Source: Alphaproteobacteria bacterium (GTDB lineage Bacteria; Pseudomonadota; Alphaproteobacteria; Reyranellales; Reyranellaceae). From it: DNA of 46,283 nucleotides. Below are positions 29,105 to 39,030 of this stretch, in pieces (position 1 is the first letter of the stretch; the number at the start of each line of letters is the position of its first letter). A model generated the notes under the pieces. The model ran no database searches. It saw nothing but the letters and a program-made list of their open reading frames with translations, and was not told the origin of the DNA. Made by a program: the position numbers and the translations under genes. The DNA is taken from NCBI GenBank assembly GCA_947474005.1, contig CANJHI010000022.1, forward strand, positions 1-46,283, written 5' to 3'.

Positions 29105-30964
29105 ATGGCGATCGGACGGCGCGGCATACTGGCGGGCGGCGCAGCCCTCTGGGCCGGCGGCGGGGGATTCGGCGGGCCGGCAATCCTGCAGGCGCAGAAC
29201 GCCTCCAAGGTGCACGTGAGCCATGGCTTCGCCATGCACGGCACGCCGAAATATGCCGCCGACGCGAGCTCCCCCGACTATCTCGACCCCGCGGCGCCCA
29301 AGGGCGGAAGCGTCCGGCTGGGCGCGCGTGGAACCTTCGATTCGCTGCACCCTTTCATCGTCAAAAGCGTTCCGGCGGCCGGCATCACGCAAATCTGGGA
29401 CACGCTGTGCTGGAATTCGCGCGACGAGGCCTCGACCGAGTACGGCCTGATCGCCGAGACGATCGAATGGCCGGACGACCGGTCGTGGGTCGCCTTCACG
29501 CTGCGGCCGCAGGCGCGCTGGCACGACGGCAGCCCGATCACCGTCGAGGACGTGATCTTCTCGCTCGATATCCTGAAGACCAAGGGCACGCCGATCTACG
29601 GGCTCTACTATCACGACGTGGTCAAGGCCGAGAAAGTCGGCGACCGCAAGGTGCTGTTCAGCTTCCGCGACAACACCAACAAGGAGCTGCCGCTGATCCT
29701 GGGCCAGCTCCCGGTCCTGCCGTCCAAATGGTGGGCCAGCCGCGACTTCGAGAAGGTCTCGCTCGAAGTGCCCATGGGCAGCGGCGCCTACAAGGTCGAT
29801 TCCTTCGACGTCGGGCGCGCTATCGCCTACCGCCGGGTCGACGACTGGTGGGCCAAGGACCTCTGGATGAATCGCGGCCGCAACAACTTCGACGTCATCC
29901 GCTACGAATACTATCGCGACGTCACCGTGCAGTTCGAAGCCTTCAAGGGCGGCGACCTCGACATCCGCCAGGAGAACATCGCGCGCAATTGGGCGACGGC
30001 CTACGACATTCCCGCGGTGCGCGACGGCCGCATCCAGCGCGCCGAGATCAAGCACGAGTTGCCGACCGGGATGCAGTGTTTCGCCTTCAACACCCGCCGC
30101 GACTACTTCAAGGACCGTCGCGTGCGCGAGGCGATCGCCACGATGTTCGACTTCGCCTGGTCGAACAAGAACCTGTTCTACGGGATGTACAAGCGCAACA
30201 TCTCGTTCTTCGGCAATTCCGAGCTCGCCTCGTCGGGTCTGCCGACGCCAGCCGAGCTGAAATACCTCGAGCCGCTGCGCGGCAAGATTCCTGAGGAAGT
30301 CTTCACCAAGGAATTCGCGCTCCCTGAATCGGACGGCACGGGCAACGTACGCGACCTGGCGCGCCGCGCGCTCACGCTCCTCAAGGACGCGGGCTGGGAG
30401 ATCAAGGACGGCAAGATGACGGAGACGAAGACGGGCAAGAAGCTCGCCTTCGAGATGCTGCTGGGCGACGCCAGCTTCGAGCGCGTCACGCTGCCCTACA
30501 AGCAGAACCTCGAGCGCATCGGCATCGACATGAACGTGCGCACGGTCGACACGGCGCAATTCAAGCGCCGCGAGGACGAGTTCGACTACGACATGATGGT
30601 CGACGGCTTCGGCCAGTCGCTGTCGCCCGGCAACGAGCAGCGTGACTTCTGGGGATCGAAGGCGGCCGACAACAAGGGGGGCCGCAACACCATCGGCATC
30701 CGCGATGCCGCGATCGACGCCCTGATCGAGACGCTGATCGCCGCACCCGACCGCGAAAGCCTGATCGACGTCACGCGCGCGCTCGATCGCGTCCTGTTGT
30801 GGAATCATTTCGTGGTGCCGAATTGGCACAGCAACACGGCCTACGTAGCCTACTGGAACCGCTTCGGCCGTCCCCCCAAGTCGGCGCGCTACGCGCCCGT
30901 GGCCTTCGACACCTGGTGGATCGACGAAGCCAAGGATCGCGCCCTGCAACGCGAAAGGAAGTAG
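29105..30964 (+). CDS. yejA: ABC transporter periplasmic oligopeptide-binding protein (YejA-like)
   Basis: A family 5 extracellular solute-binding protein of 619 residues, the binding component of the YejABEF importer, which in E. coli takes up microcin C and formylated peptides. A Tat signal (IGRRGILAGGAALWAGG) follows the ATG at 29105; the longer reading from 29042 is not needed. SBP5 landmarks are seen: LDPAAPKGG, AETIEWPDDRSWVAFTLRP, WHDGSPITVEDVIFSLDIL, and FGFQ-like DGFGQSLSPGNEQRDFW of this subfamily. It is the first gene of the four-gene yej operon, 15 bases before yejB. Confidence 0.92.
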   Translation: MAIGRRGILAGGAALWAGGGGFGGPAILQAQNASKVHVSHGFAMHGTPKYAADASSPDYLDPAAPKGGSVRLGARGTFDSLHPFIVKSVPAAGITQIWDTLCWNSRDEASTEYGLIAETIEWPDDRSWVAFTLRPQARWHDGSPITVEDVIFSLDILKTKGTPIYGLYYHDVVKAEKVGDRKVLFSFRDNTNKELPLILGQLPVLPSKWWASRDFEKVSLEVPMGSGAYKVDSFDVGRAIAYRRVDDWWAKDLWMNRGRNNFDVIRYEYYRDVTVQFEAFKGGDLDIRQENIARNWATAYDIPAVRDGRIQRAEIKHELPTGMQCFAFNTRRDYFKDRRVREAIATMFDFAWSNKNLFYGMYKRNISFFGNSELASSGLPTPAELKYLEPLRGKIPEEVFTKEFALPESDGTGNVRDLARRALTLLKDAGWEIKDGKMTETKTGKKLAFEMLLGDASFERVTLPYKQNLERIGIDMNVRTVDTAQFKRREDEFDYDMMVDGFGQSLSPGNEQRDFWGSKAADNKGGRNTIGIRDAAIDALIETLIAAPDRESLIDVTRALDRVLLWNHFVVPNWHSNTAYVAYWNRFGRPPKSARYAPVAFDTWWIDEAKDRALQRERK

Positions 30965-30979
30965 GGCGGCCGCCGTCCC

Positions 30980-32083
30980 ATGCTCGCCTATATCCTGCGC
31001 CGCCTGATGCTCGTGGTGCCGACCCTGTTCGGCATCATGGTGATCAACTTCTTCATCGTTCAGGCAGCCCCCGGCGGGCCGGTCGAACAGATGATCTCCC
31101 AGATCCAGGGCACCGCCATCGGCGCGACCGAAAGGTTCTCCGGGTCGGCCTCGGGCGGCGAGATCACCCAGCGCAGCCAGGCCAATACCGGCGGCGAGGG
31201 CGGCGCCTATCGCGGCGCCCGCGGACTGCCGAAGGAGCTGATCGAACGCATCGAGAAGATGTACGGCTTCGACAAGCCGGCCTACGAACGGTTCGCGCTG
31301 ATGCTGAAGAACTACGTCACCTTCGATTTCGGCGAGAGCTTCTTCCGTAACCGGCGCGTGGTCGACCTCATCATCGAGAAGATGCCGGTTTCGATCTCGC
31401 TCGGCCTGTGGACCACCCTGCTGGTCTACTTCGTCTCGATCCCGCTCGGCATCGCCAAGGCCGTCCGCGACGGCACGCGGTTCGACCTGTCGAGCTCGAC
31501 CGTTCTCATCGTGCTGCACGCAATCCCGGGATTTCTGTTCGCCCTGCTGCTCGTCGTCCTGTTCGCCGGCGGCAGCTACTTCAAGTGGTTCCCGTTGCGC
31601 GGACTGGTGTCCGACGACTGGAGCTCGCTCGGCCTGATCGACAAGGGGCTCGACTATGCCTGGCATATGGCGCTGCCGATCGGCGCCATGGTGATCGGCG
31701 GCTTCACCACGCTCACCTTCCTCACCAAGAATTCCTTCCTCGAGGAAATCCACAAGCAGTACGTGCTGACGGCGCGCGCCAAGGGCCTGACCGAACGCCG
31801 CGTGCTGTACGGCCATGTCTTCCGCAATGCCATGCTGATCGTGGTCGCGGGCTTTCCGGCCGCCTTCATCGGCGTGCTGTTCACCGGTTCGCTGCTGATC
31901 GAGGTCATCTTCACGCTGGACGGCCTCGGCCTGCTCGGCTTCGAGGCGGCGCTCAATCGCGACTATCCGATCATGTTCGGCACGCTCTATTTCTTCGGCC
32001 TGATCGGCCTCGTCATGGGCATCCTGGGCGACGTCATGTACACCGTGGTCGATCCGCGGATCGATTTCGAGTCGCGCAGCTGA
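30980..32083 (+). CDS. yejB: ABC transporter permease (YejB-like)
   Basis: The first inner-membrane permease of the yej importer, 367 residues. It starts [19 protein letters not shown] and carries the long loop after the first helix typical of YejB ([26 protein letters not shown]). The EAA loop that contacts the ATPase is seen at [22 protein letters not shown]. Six membrane segments are expected. Its stop overlaps the start of yejE (TGATG). Confidence 0.95.
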   Translation: MLAYILRRLMLVVPTLFGIMVINFFIVQAAPGGPVEQMISQIQGTAIGATERFSGSASGGEITQRSQANTGGEGGAYRGARGLPKELIERIEKMYGFDKPAYERFALMLKNYVTFDFGESFFRNRRVVDLIIEKMPVSISLGLWTTLLVYFVSIPLGIAKAVRDGTRFDLSSSTVLIVLHAIPGFLFALLLVVLFAGGSYFKWFPLRGLVSDDWSSLGLIDKGLDYAWHMALPIGAMVIGGFTTLTFLTKNSFLEEIHKQYVLTARAKGLTERRVLYGHVFRNAMLIVVAGFPAAFIGVLFTGSLLIEVIFTLDGLGLLGFEAALNRDYPIMFGTLYFFGLIGLVMGILGDVMYTVVDPRIDFESRS

Positions 32084-33102
32084 TGACTCCGCTCAACCGG
32101 CGGCGTCTCGCCATCTTCCGATCGAGCCGGCGCGGCATGATCTCGCTTGTCGTGTTTGGGCTGCTGTTCTTCGTGTCGCTGTTCGCCGACCTGCTGGCCA
32201 ACAACAAGCCGATCCTGATCCGCTACGACGGCGCCTTCTACTCGCCCATTCTCCGGGATTATCCGGAGACAACGTTCGGCGGCGAATTCCCGACCAACGC
32301 AGTCTACAGCGACGAGGAGCTGCAGAAGCTGATCCACGACAAGGGCTGGATCCTGTGGCCGCCCATTCCCTACAGCTACGACACGGTCCTCAAGGGCGAC
32401 GGCCGCAAGGCATTGCTGCCGCCGTCGTGGGAACACCTGCTCGGCACCGACGACCAGGCCCGCGACGTGCTGGCCCGCCTGATCTACGGCTTCCGGATTT
32501 CGGTGCTGTTCGGCTTTGCGCTCACTCTCCTCAGCGCCGTGATCGGCATCGTCGCCGGCGCCGTGCAGGGCTATTTCGGCGGCCTCGTCGACCTGTTGAT
32601 GCAGCGTTTCCTCGAAATCTGGTCGAGCATGCCGACCCTCTACCTCCTCATCATCCTGGCGAGTTTCATCCAGCCCGGCTTCTGGGTCCTGCTGGGCATC
32701 ATGCTGCTGTTCAGCTGGATGTCGCTGGTCGGCCTGGTGCGGGCCGAGTTCCTGCGCGGCCGCAACTTCGACTATGTCCGCGCTGCCCGGGCGCTGGGCA
32801 TGCTGGACGTGCGCATCATGTTCCGGCACATCCTGCCCAACGCCATGACCGCGAGCCTCACCTTCCTGCCGTTCATCCTGGCAGGCTCCGTCACCACGCT
32901 GACGTCGCTGGACTTCCTGGGCTTCGGCCTGCCGGTCGGCTCGCCGTCGCTGGGCGAACTGCTGCTGCAGGGCAAAAACAACCTCACCGCGCCATGGCTG
33001 GCGTTCACCGGCTTCTTCATCATCGCGCTCATGCTGTCGCTGCTGGTATTCATCGGCGAGGCGGTGCGCGACGCGTTCAACCCGCGCAAGGTGCCGGCAT
33101 GA
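32083..33102 (+). CDS. yejE: ABC transporter permease (YejE-like)
   Basis: The second permease, 339 residues, beginning [19 protein letters not shown] family-specific periplasmic segment (YSDEELQKLIHDKGWILWP) follows the first helix. HLLGTDDQARDVLARLIYG and the EAA loop (RAARALGMLDVRIMFRHILP) are standard for the DppC/OppC class. The start overlaps the yejB stop and the stop overlaps the yejF start by 4 bases, so the operon is translationally coupled. Confidence 0.95.
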   Translation: MTPLNRRRLAIFRSSRRGMISLVVFGLLFFVSLFADLLANNKPILIRYDGAFYSPILRDYPETTFGGEFPTNAVYSDEELQKLIHDKGWILWPPIPYSYDTVLKGDGRKALLPPSWEHLLGTDDQARDVLARLIYGFRISVLFGFALTLLSAVIGIVAGAVQGYFGGLVDLLMQRFLEIWSSMPTLYLLIILASFIQPGFWVLLGIMLLFSWMSLVGLVRAEFLRGRNFDYVRAARALGMLDVRIMFRHILPNAMTASLTFLPFILAGSVTTLTSLDFLGFGLPVGSPSLGELLLQGKNNLTAPWLAFTGFFIIALMLSLLVFIGEAVRDAFNPRKVPA

Positions 33103-34733
33103 GCGATGACACCCTGCTTCAGGTCAAGGATCTATCGGTAACGTTCGGCGCCGGCGACAACGCCGTGCGGGCCGTCCGCGGCGTCAGTTTCGCGATCCGC
33201 CGCGGCGAGACCCTGGCGTTGGTGGGCGAGTCGGGCTCGGGCAAGTCGGTGACGGCGCTGTCGGTCCTGCAATTGCTGCCCTATCCGGTCGCCCACCATC
33301 CCACCGGCAGCATCCGCTTCCAGGGCCGCGAACTGGTGGGCGCGCCGGCGTCCGAGCTGCTGGCCGTGCGCGGCAACCGCGTGTCGATGATCTTCCAGGA
33401 GCCAATGACCTCGCTCAACCCGCTGCACACGATCGAGCGGCAGGTGAACGAGGTCCTGATCCTGCACAAGGGCCTGTCGCAGCAGGCGGCGCGCAAGCGC
33501 ACGCTCGAACTGCTGGAACAGGTCGGCATTCCCGAGGCCGCCAAGCGCCTCGACGCCTACCCGCACCAGCTTTCGGGCGGCCAGCGCCAGCGCGTGATGA
33601 TCGCCATGGCGCTCGCCAACGAGCCCGACCTGCTGATCGCCGACGAGCCCACCACCGCGCTCGACGTCACCATCCAGGCGCAGATCCTGAAGCTCTTGAA
33701 GACCCTGCAGGCGCGCTACGGCATGGCGCTGCTGTTCATCACCCACGACCTCGGCATCGTCCGCAAGATGGCCGACCGGGTCTGCGTCATGACCAAGGGG
33801 CTGATCGTCGAGCAGGGACCGGTCGCCCAGGTCTTCGACGATCCGCAGCACAGCTACACCCAACACCTGCTGTCGGCCGAACCGAAGGGCCGGCCCGCCG
33901 CCGCCGATCCCGCGGCCCCGGAAATCCTGCGCCTCGACGATATTAAGGTGCACTTCCCAATCCGGCGCGGCCTGCTGCGCCGCACCATCGGGCATGTGAA
34001 GGCGGTCGACGGCGTCAGCCTCGCGCTGCGCCAGGGCCACACGATCGGCCTGGTGGGCGAATCAGGCTCGGGCAAGACGACCCTGGGCCTTGCCCTGCTG
34101 CGCCTCGAGAAGAGCCAGGGCGGCATCCGGTTCGACGGCCGGGACCTGCAGACGCTCGGCGCGCGCGAGCTACGGGCGCTGCGCCGGCAGATGCAGATCG
34201 TCTTCCAGGATCCCTTCAGCTCGCTCAGCCCGCGCATGTCGGTGGGCGAGATCGTGGGCGAAGGGCTGGAAGTCCACCGCATCGGCAGCAAGGCGGAGCG
34301 CGACCGGGCGATCGACCACGCGCTCGACGAAGTCGGCCTCGATGTCGCCAGCCGCGAACGCTACCCGCACGAATTCTCCGGCGGACAGCGCCAGCGCATC
34401 GCCATCGCCCGCGCCCTGGTGCTGAAGCCGCGCTTCATCGTGCTCGACGAGCCGACGTCGGCACTCGACATGAGCGTGCAGGCCCAGATCGTCGACCTGC
34501 TGCGCGACCTGCAGACCCGGCATGGGCTGGCATATTTGTTCATAAGCCATGATCTGAAAGTCGTGCGGGCCCTGGCCGACGAGGTGATCGTGCTGCGCCA
34601 CGGCAAGGTCGTCGAGCGCGGCCCGGCCGGGCAGATCTTCGAGGCGCCCCAGACACCCTATACCCAGGCGTTGATCGCCGCCGCGTTCAATCTCGAAGCC
34701 ATCGGCGCCGAAGGCCAAGTGATCGCAAGCTGA
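33099..34733 (+). CDS. yejF: ABC transporter ATPase with two nucleotide-binding domains (YejF-like)
   Basis: A 544-residue fused ATPase that powers the yej importer. Both domains are complete: Walker A GESGSGKS and GESGSGKT, signature LSGGQRQR and FSGGQRQR, Walker B LLIADEP and FIVLDEP, plus switch His in ITHDLG and ISHDLK. Each half carries the oligopeptide-type C-terminal tail ([14 protein letters not shown] and [12 protein letters not shown]). The start is the ATG at 33099, overlapping the yejE stop. It ends the operon, 82 bases before a TAXI binding-protein gene. Confidence 0.96.
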   Translation: MSDDTLLQVKDLSVTFGAGDNAVRAVRGVSFAIRRGETLALVGESGSGKSVTALSVLQLLPYPVAHHPTGSIRFQGRELVGAPASELLAVRGNRVSMIFQEPMTSLNPLHTIERQVNEVLILHKGLSQQAARKRTLELLEQVGIPEAAKRLDAYPHQLSGGQRQRVMIAMALANEPDLLIADEPTTALDVTIQAQILKLLKTLQARYGMALLFITHDLGIVRKMADRVCVMTKGLIVEQGPVAQVFDDPQHSYTQHLLSAEPKGRPAAADPAAPEILRLDDIKVHFPIRRGLLRRTIGHVKAVDGVSLALRQGHTIGLVGESGSGKTTLGLALLRLEKSQGGIRFDGRDLQTLGARELRALRRQMQIVFQDPFSSLSPRMSVGEIVGEGLEVHRIGSKAERDRAIDHALDEVGLDVASRERYPHEFSGGQRQRIAIARALVLKPRFIVLDEPTSALDMSVQAQIVDLLRDLQTRHGLAYLFISHDLKVVRALADEVIVLRHGKVVERGPAGQIFEAPQTPYTQALIAAAFNLEAIGAEGQVIAS

Positions 34734-34815
34734 AGCCCAGCTATGCGGCGCTGCTGTGGACTTGCCGACCAAATCCGGCGACGCTGCGGGCAAGAAGAAA
34801 GGGAGGAGTCCTGGG

Positions 34816-35796
34816 ATGAGCGGATTCCGTCGCGGCCTGTTGGCCGCAGCCATCGCCTTGGCGGCCACCACACCTGCCGCCATGAATTGGGCCCTCGCAC
34901 AGCCTGCGCCCATGACCCTCGGCACGGCATCGCTCGGCGGGACCTACTTCGTCTATGGCGGAGCCGTTGCCGATCTGCTGTCCGACAGGGCCGGCATCAA
35001 GGTCACGCCCCGGCAGACCCAGGGCCCGAACCAGAACGTGATCCTGGTCGACGAAAAGAAGATCGAACTCGGCATGGTCACGATGGGCGTGGCGCTCCAG
35101 GCGATGCAGGGCTCCGCCGCGTGGACCAAGGGAAAGAAGTACGAGAACATCCGTGCCCTGTTCCCGATGTACGACACGCCGATGCAATGCGTGTCGCTCA
35201 AGAAATCCGGCATCACGAGCTTCCGCCAGCTCGACGGCAAGACCGTCGGCGCCGGGCCGAAGGCCGGCACGCCCGGAACCTATTATCCCCTCATCTTCGA
35301 CGCACTCGGCATGAAGACGATGGTCCGCCACGGCCAGGGCGAGGAAATGGGCAACCAGCTCGGCGATGGCATCATCGACGCCTTCTGCTTCGGCGCCGGC
35401 ACGCCGGTTCCGATCTTCAGCCAGCTCGATGGCGAGAAGGAGGTCGTCTTCTACACCTGGTCCGACGACGACATCGCCGCGATCCGCGGCAAGCTTCCCG
35501 AATTCACCGCGGCGTGGATTCCCAAAGGCACCTACAGGCAACAGCCCGCCGAGCAGAAGACCATCGGCCTCTACAATTTCGCCATCGCCCACAAGGACAT
35601 GTCCGACGACCTTGCCTACGCCATCACCAAGGCCGTGCTCGAAAACAGTGCCCGCCTCGCCAAGGGCCATCCGGCCGGCAAGGAAACGATCGCGGCCAAC
35701 GCCAGCCGGAATTCATTCCTGCCTTTCCATCCTGGCGCGGTACGCTATTACAAGGAGAAGGGCATCAAGCTCGACCCGGCAACCCTGCCGAAGTAA
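34816..35796 (+). CDS. TAXI-family TRAP transporter solute-binding protein
   Basis: A 326-residue periplasmic binding protein of the TAXI type. A Sec-like signal (RRGLLAAAIALAATTPAA and onward to ALAQ) precedes LGTASLGGTYFVYGGAVADL, the hallmark of the family. Later parts include GKTVGAGPKAGTPGTY and GIIDAFCFGAGTP. GGGAGGAG (34801-34808) lies 7 bases before the ATG at 34816. No fused TRAP permease (DctQM-like) is present nearby, so it is an orphan here. The hydroxyacid dehydrogenase gene follows after 22 bases and may act on its ligand. Confidence 0.9.
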   Translation: MSGFRRGLLAAAIALAATTPAAMNWALAQPAPMTLGTASLGGTYFVYGGAVADLLSDRAGIKVTPRQTQGPNQNVILVDEKKIELGMVTMGVALQAMQGSAAWTKGKKYENIRALFPMYDTPMQCVSLKKSGITSFRQLDGKTVGAGPKAGTPGTYYPLIFDALGMKTMVRHGQGEEMGNQLGDGIIDAFCFGAGTPVPIFSQLDGEKEVVFYTWSDDDIAAIRGKLPEFTAAWIPKGTYRQQPAEQKTIGLYNFAIAHKDMSDDLAYAITKAVLENSARLAKGHPAGKETIAANASRNSFLPFHPGAVRYYKEKGIKLDPATLPK

Positions 35797-35818
35797 AGCG
35801 TATCGCAGAAGGAGTTCC

Positions 35819-36754
35819 ATGGCCGGCGCCATCGCCTACATCAGCCGCGACACCGACGGCCAGCTCTGGAAAAAAGCCTTCGAAGCGGCCCTCGGGCCGG
35901 TCGATTTCCGCACCATCGACCACCTCGGCGACAAGGCCGACGTAGAAATCGTGTTGGCGTGGAAGCCGCCCGGCGGCCTGATCGCCTCTTTCCCCAACGT
36001 CAAGATGATCGTCTCGCTCGGCATGGGCGTCGACCATCTGCTGGCCGACGACCGGCTGCCCGAGGGCGTGCCGATCACCCGCATCATGGACGACGGGCTG
36101 GTCGGCCAGATGAGCGAGTACGCGCTCTACTGGGCACTCCGGCATCACCGCGACATCGACAAATACGCCGCCAGCCAACGCGCCCGGCAGTGGAAGGTCG
36201 AGGATTTCATCGACACCATCCACCGCCGCATCGGCGTCCTGGGCCTCGGCACGATCGGCCAGGATACGGCCAACAAATTCGCCGCCCTCGGCTTTCCGAC
36301 AGCGGGCTGGAGCCGGACGCAGAAGACCCTGCCCGGCATAAAAACGTTCCACGGTGCCGACGGCCTCGCGCAGGTGCTGGCGCAGAGCGACATCCTGATC
36401 AACGTGCTGCCGCTCACCCGCGAGACGCGGGGCATCATGGATGCCAAGGTCTTCGCGACGCTGCCCAAGGGGGCCTACTTCATCAACATGGCGCGCGGCG
36501 GCCACGTGAACGACGAGGCGCTGCTGGCGGCGCTGGATTCAGGACACTTGAGCGGCGCGGCGCTGGACGTGTTCAACACCGAACCACTGCCCGCCGATCA
36601 CGCCTACTGGAACCACCCGAAAGTCCATGTGACGCCGCACATCGCCGGCGCCACCAATCCGAGGACGGCCTCGCCCGGCGTGATCGAGAACATCAGGAAC
36701 ATCCGCGCCGGCCGGCCGCTGATCAATACGATCGACCCTAAGTCGGGTTACTGA
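35819..36754 (+). CDS. D-isomer-specific 2-hydroxyacid dehydrogenase (GhrA-like)
   Basis: A 311-residue NAD(P)H-dependent enzyme that reduces 2-oxo acids, close to glyoxylate/hydroxypyruvate reductase A. The Rossmann motif is GVLGLGTIGQDTA. The catalytic triad is present: Arg226 (NMARGGHV), Glu255 (NTEPLP) and His274 (TPHIAG). AAGGAG is placed 7 bases ahead of the ATG at 35819, near the end of the preceding gap. It probably forms a two-gene unit with the TAXI binding protein, which suggests an imported 2-oxo or 2-hydroxy acid. The true substrate is not evident. It ends before a large inverted repeat. Confidence 0.9.
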   Translation: MAGAIAYISRDTDGQLWKKAFEAALGPVDFRTIDHLGDKADVEIVLAWKPPGGLIASFPNVKMIVSLGMGVDHLLADDRLPEGVPITRIMDDGLVGQMSEYALYWALRHHRDIDKYAASQRARQWKVEDFIDTIHRRIGVLGLGTIGQDTANKFAALGFPTAGWSRTQKTLPGIKTFHGADGLAQVLAQSDILINVLPLTRETRGIMDAKVFATLPKGAYFINMARGGHVNDEALLAALDSGHLSGAALDVFNTEPLPADHAYWNHPKVHVTPHIAGATNPRTASPGVIENIRNIRAGRPLINTIDPKSGY

Positions 36755-36810
36755 TCAGGCTCCGCTTGAATAGAATCGGTTCATAGCTGTGAGCGCGCCA
36801 CTTCATCATG

Positions 36811-36881
36811 CTCATAGGGACCGCGGGCCTCCGGCCCGCTCATGATCATGATGCGGGCCGGAGGCCCGCGGTCCCTATGAG
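36811..36881. terminator. Perfect 29-bp inverted repeat between convergent genes
   Basis: The arm at 36811-36839 (starting CTCATAGGGACCGC) is exactly complementary to 36853-36881, separated by 13 bases that hold another small palindrome (CATGATCATG). One mismatch further out the pairing continues. The arms are very GC-rich and also carry nested GGCC-type symmetry. It lies between two convergent genes, so it may act as a two-way terminator, although no T-run follows either arm. Its perfect symmetry and odd composition also fit a dispersed REP-like element. The rest of 36755-36904 holds nothing I recognise. Confidence 0.75.
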
Positions 36882-36904
36882 TATGAGCTACGAGTCAACG
36901 TACT

Positions 36905-38311
36905 TCAGGCGATCCGCTTTTCGATGGTGGCGAAGATGGCCCGCGCGGCTTGCGCCTCGCCGCCTTCCGGACGGCCGGGGCGGCTGCTGCCGTTCCAGGC
37001 GCCCATGTCGAAATGCGCCCACGGCACGTCGTCGGGCACGAAGGCCTGCAGGTAAAGCGCCGCGGTGATGGCGCCGCCCAACCCGCCGACCGACACGTTG
37101 TTGAGGTCGGCCACCCGACTGTCGAGCAGGCGCTTGTAGCCGGCAAACAACGGCATCCGCCACATCGGATCGGTGACTTCCTTGCCCGCCGCCAGCAGAT
37201 CGTCGGCCAGGGTGTCATTGTTGCAGAACAGCGCCGGCAATTCGGTTCCCAGCGCCACGCGCGCCGCCCCCGTGAGCGTGGCGCAATTCACCATCATTGT
37301 GGGCTTCTCCGACGCGCCCTCGTGCAGCGCATCGCACAGGATCAACCTTCCTTCGGCATCGGTGTTGCCGATCTCGACCGTGAGCCCCTTGCGCGTCGGC
37401 ACCACGTCGAGCGGCCGGAAGGCATTGCCCGAGACGGAATTCTCGACCGCCGGCACCAGCACGCGCAGCCGCACCGGCAGGTTCGCCGCCATCACCATCG
37501 CCGCCACCGCCAGCACCGTGGCGGCACCGCCCATGTCCTTCTTCATGTTCAGCATGCCGGTCGCCGGCTTGAGATCGAGACCGCCGGTGTCGAAGCACAC
37601 GCCCTTGCCCACGAGCGTCACCTTGGGATCGCTCTCGCGGCCCCACACCAGATCGATCAGGCGCGGCGCGCGCGTGCTGGCGCGGCCCACGGCATGGACC
37701 ATCGGGTAGTTTTGCTTGAGCAGTTCGTCGCCCACGATCACCTTCACCTTGGCCTTGTACGCCTTGCCGAGTTCCTGGGCCGCGGCGGCAAGCTCGGCCG
37801 GTCCCATGTCCGACGACGGCGTGGTGATGAGATCGCGCGCCATCGAGATCGCCTCGATCATCGCCGTCGCGCGGGCCTTGTCGGCGCTCTCCGGCCACAC
37901 GAAGCGCGGCCCCTGCTTGGACTTCTTCGCCTTGTAGCGTTCGAACTTCCAGGCCCCCAGCCCGATCGCCACCATCGCATCGGTCATCGACAGCGGCGCC
38001 GAGTCCGACACGAATCTCCACGTGCCGGCCGGAAGCCGCGTCGCCAGTCCGCCGAAATCCCACAATACAGGTGTGGCCGGAACGACCAGCACAGCGCCCG
38101 AGGCCTTGCCGTCGCGTCCGGGTAACATGACGACATCTCCGGCGTTGCCCGAAATGCCCGTCGACTCGATCCAGCCACGGCGTGCCGCGCTCTGTTCGCG
38201 CAGCCACGCCCGCCACTTCGGCTGCGAGACAAACTGCACTGGGAGGGAAGAAGAAGAGCGGTCGACGAAGGGCAACGACATGGCCATGCTCACAATTCTG
38301 TAGGTTACCAT
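36905..38311 (-). CDS. Leucyl aminopeptidase family protein (M17)
   Basis: A cytoplasmic two-metal aminopeptidase of 468 residues. The M17 signature NTDAEGRL is present, with further metal ligands in VGKGVCFDTGGLDLKP and MKKDMGG. The catalytic Arg lies in the signature. The C-terminal part has the DVPWAHFDMGAWN segment seen in the shorter PepB-like relatives. The ATG at 38311 has no ribosome binding site; ATGs at 38287 and 38281 are alternatives, and the conserved N-terminus may begin there (MSLPF). The gene is divergent from the GST gene across only 43 bases. Confidence 0.93.
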   Translation of the reverse strand: MVTYRIVSMAMSLPFVDRSSSSLPVQFVSQPKWRAWLREQSAARRGWIESTGISGNAGDVVMLPGRDGKASGAVLVVPATPVLWDFGGLATRLPAGTWRFVSDSAPLSMTDAMVAIGLGAWKFERYKAKKSKQGPRFVWPESADKARATAMIEAISMARDLITTPSSDMGPAELAAAAQELGKAYKAKVKVIVGDELLKQNYPMVHAVGRASTRAPRLIDLVWGRESDPKVTLVGKGVCFDTGGLDLKPATGMLNMKKDMGGAATVLAVAAMVMAANLPVRLRVLVPAVENSVSGNAFRPLDVVPTRKGLTVEIGNTDAEGRLILCDALHEGASEKPTMMVNCATLTGAARVALGTELPALFCNNDTLADDLLAAGKEVTDPMWRMPLFAGYKRLLDSRVADLNNVSVGGLGGAITAALYLQAFVPDDVPWAHFDMGAWNGSSRPGRPEGGEAQAARAIFATIEKRIA

Positions 38312-38354
38312 TCAAGATTGCCGGTCAAACTGTACGGCTGGCAAGGAGGGCGTC

Positions 38355-39023
38355 ATGGCTGATTTCACACTCGTGGTCGGCAACAAGAACTATTCCTCAT
38401 GGTCGATGCGGGGCGGGCTGATGGTGCGGATCGCCGCCGTCGACTGCGAGGAGATCGTGATTCCGCTCGACCGGCCCGAGACGCAGGCCGCGATTCGTAA
38501 ACACTCGCCCTCGGGCCGGGTGCCGGTGCTGCTGCATCGCGGCCTGGCCATCTGGGAGTCGCTGGCGATCGCCGAGTATCTCAATGACCTCAAGCCCGAA
38601 GCAGGCTTCTGGCCCGCCGCCGTGGCGGCACGGGCGCATGCACGTTCGATCTCGACCGAGATGCATGCCGGTTTCATGGACCTCCGCACCAACATGCCGA
38701 TGAACATCCGGGCATCGTATCCCGGCAAGGGCATGACGCCGGGCGTGCGCGCCGATATCGAGCGCGTCACCTCGATCTGGCGCGACTGCCGCAAGCGCTT
38801 CGCCGGCGCCGCGCCCAAGGACGACGGCTTCCTGTTCGGTGCCTTTGGCGCCGCCGATGCGATGTACGCCCCCGTCGTCACCCGCTTCCGGACCTACGGC
38901 GTCACGCTCGATGCCGATTCGGAAGCCTATGCCAAGGCCGTGCTCGCCCATCCCGCCATGAAGGAATGGATCGACGCAGCCCGGAACGAGCCCTGGCTGA
39001 TCGAAAGCTACGAGCTGAAGTAG
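38355..39023 (+). CDS. Glutathione S-transferase family protein
   Basis: A 222-residue GST. The thioredoxin-like N-terminal domain begins TLVVGNKNYSSWSMRGGL, where a Ser near position 14-15 may activate glutathione. The cis-Pro and glutathione gamma-glutamyl contact are seen as GRVPVLLH and WESLAIAEYL. The all-helical C-terminal domain ends EWIDAARNEPWLIESYE. AAGGAGG stands upstream of the ATG. It is followed 7 bases later by a peroxiredoxin gene, so the two may share a stress role. Confidence 0.93.
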   Translation: MADFTLVVGNKNYSSWSMRGGLMVRIAAVDCEEIVIPLDRPETQAAIRKHSPSGRVPVLLHRGLAIWESLAIAEYLNDLKPEAGFWPAAVAARAHARSISTEMHAGFMDLRTNMPMNIRASYPGKGMTPGVRADIERVTSIWRDCRKRFAGAAPKDDGFLFGAFGAADAMYAPVVTRFRTYGVTLDADSEAYAKAVLAHPAMKEWIDAARNEPWLIESYELK

Positions 39024-39030
39024 GCGTCGC

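Noticed and set aside
29063..31816. Long minus-strand open frame of 917 codons
   Set aside because: It is antisense to yejA and yejB. Its composition (His, Gln, Asp, Arg rich) is typical of a reversed reading of GC-rich genes.
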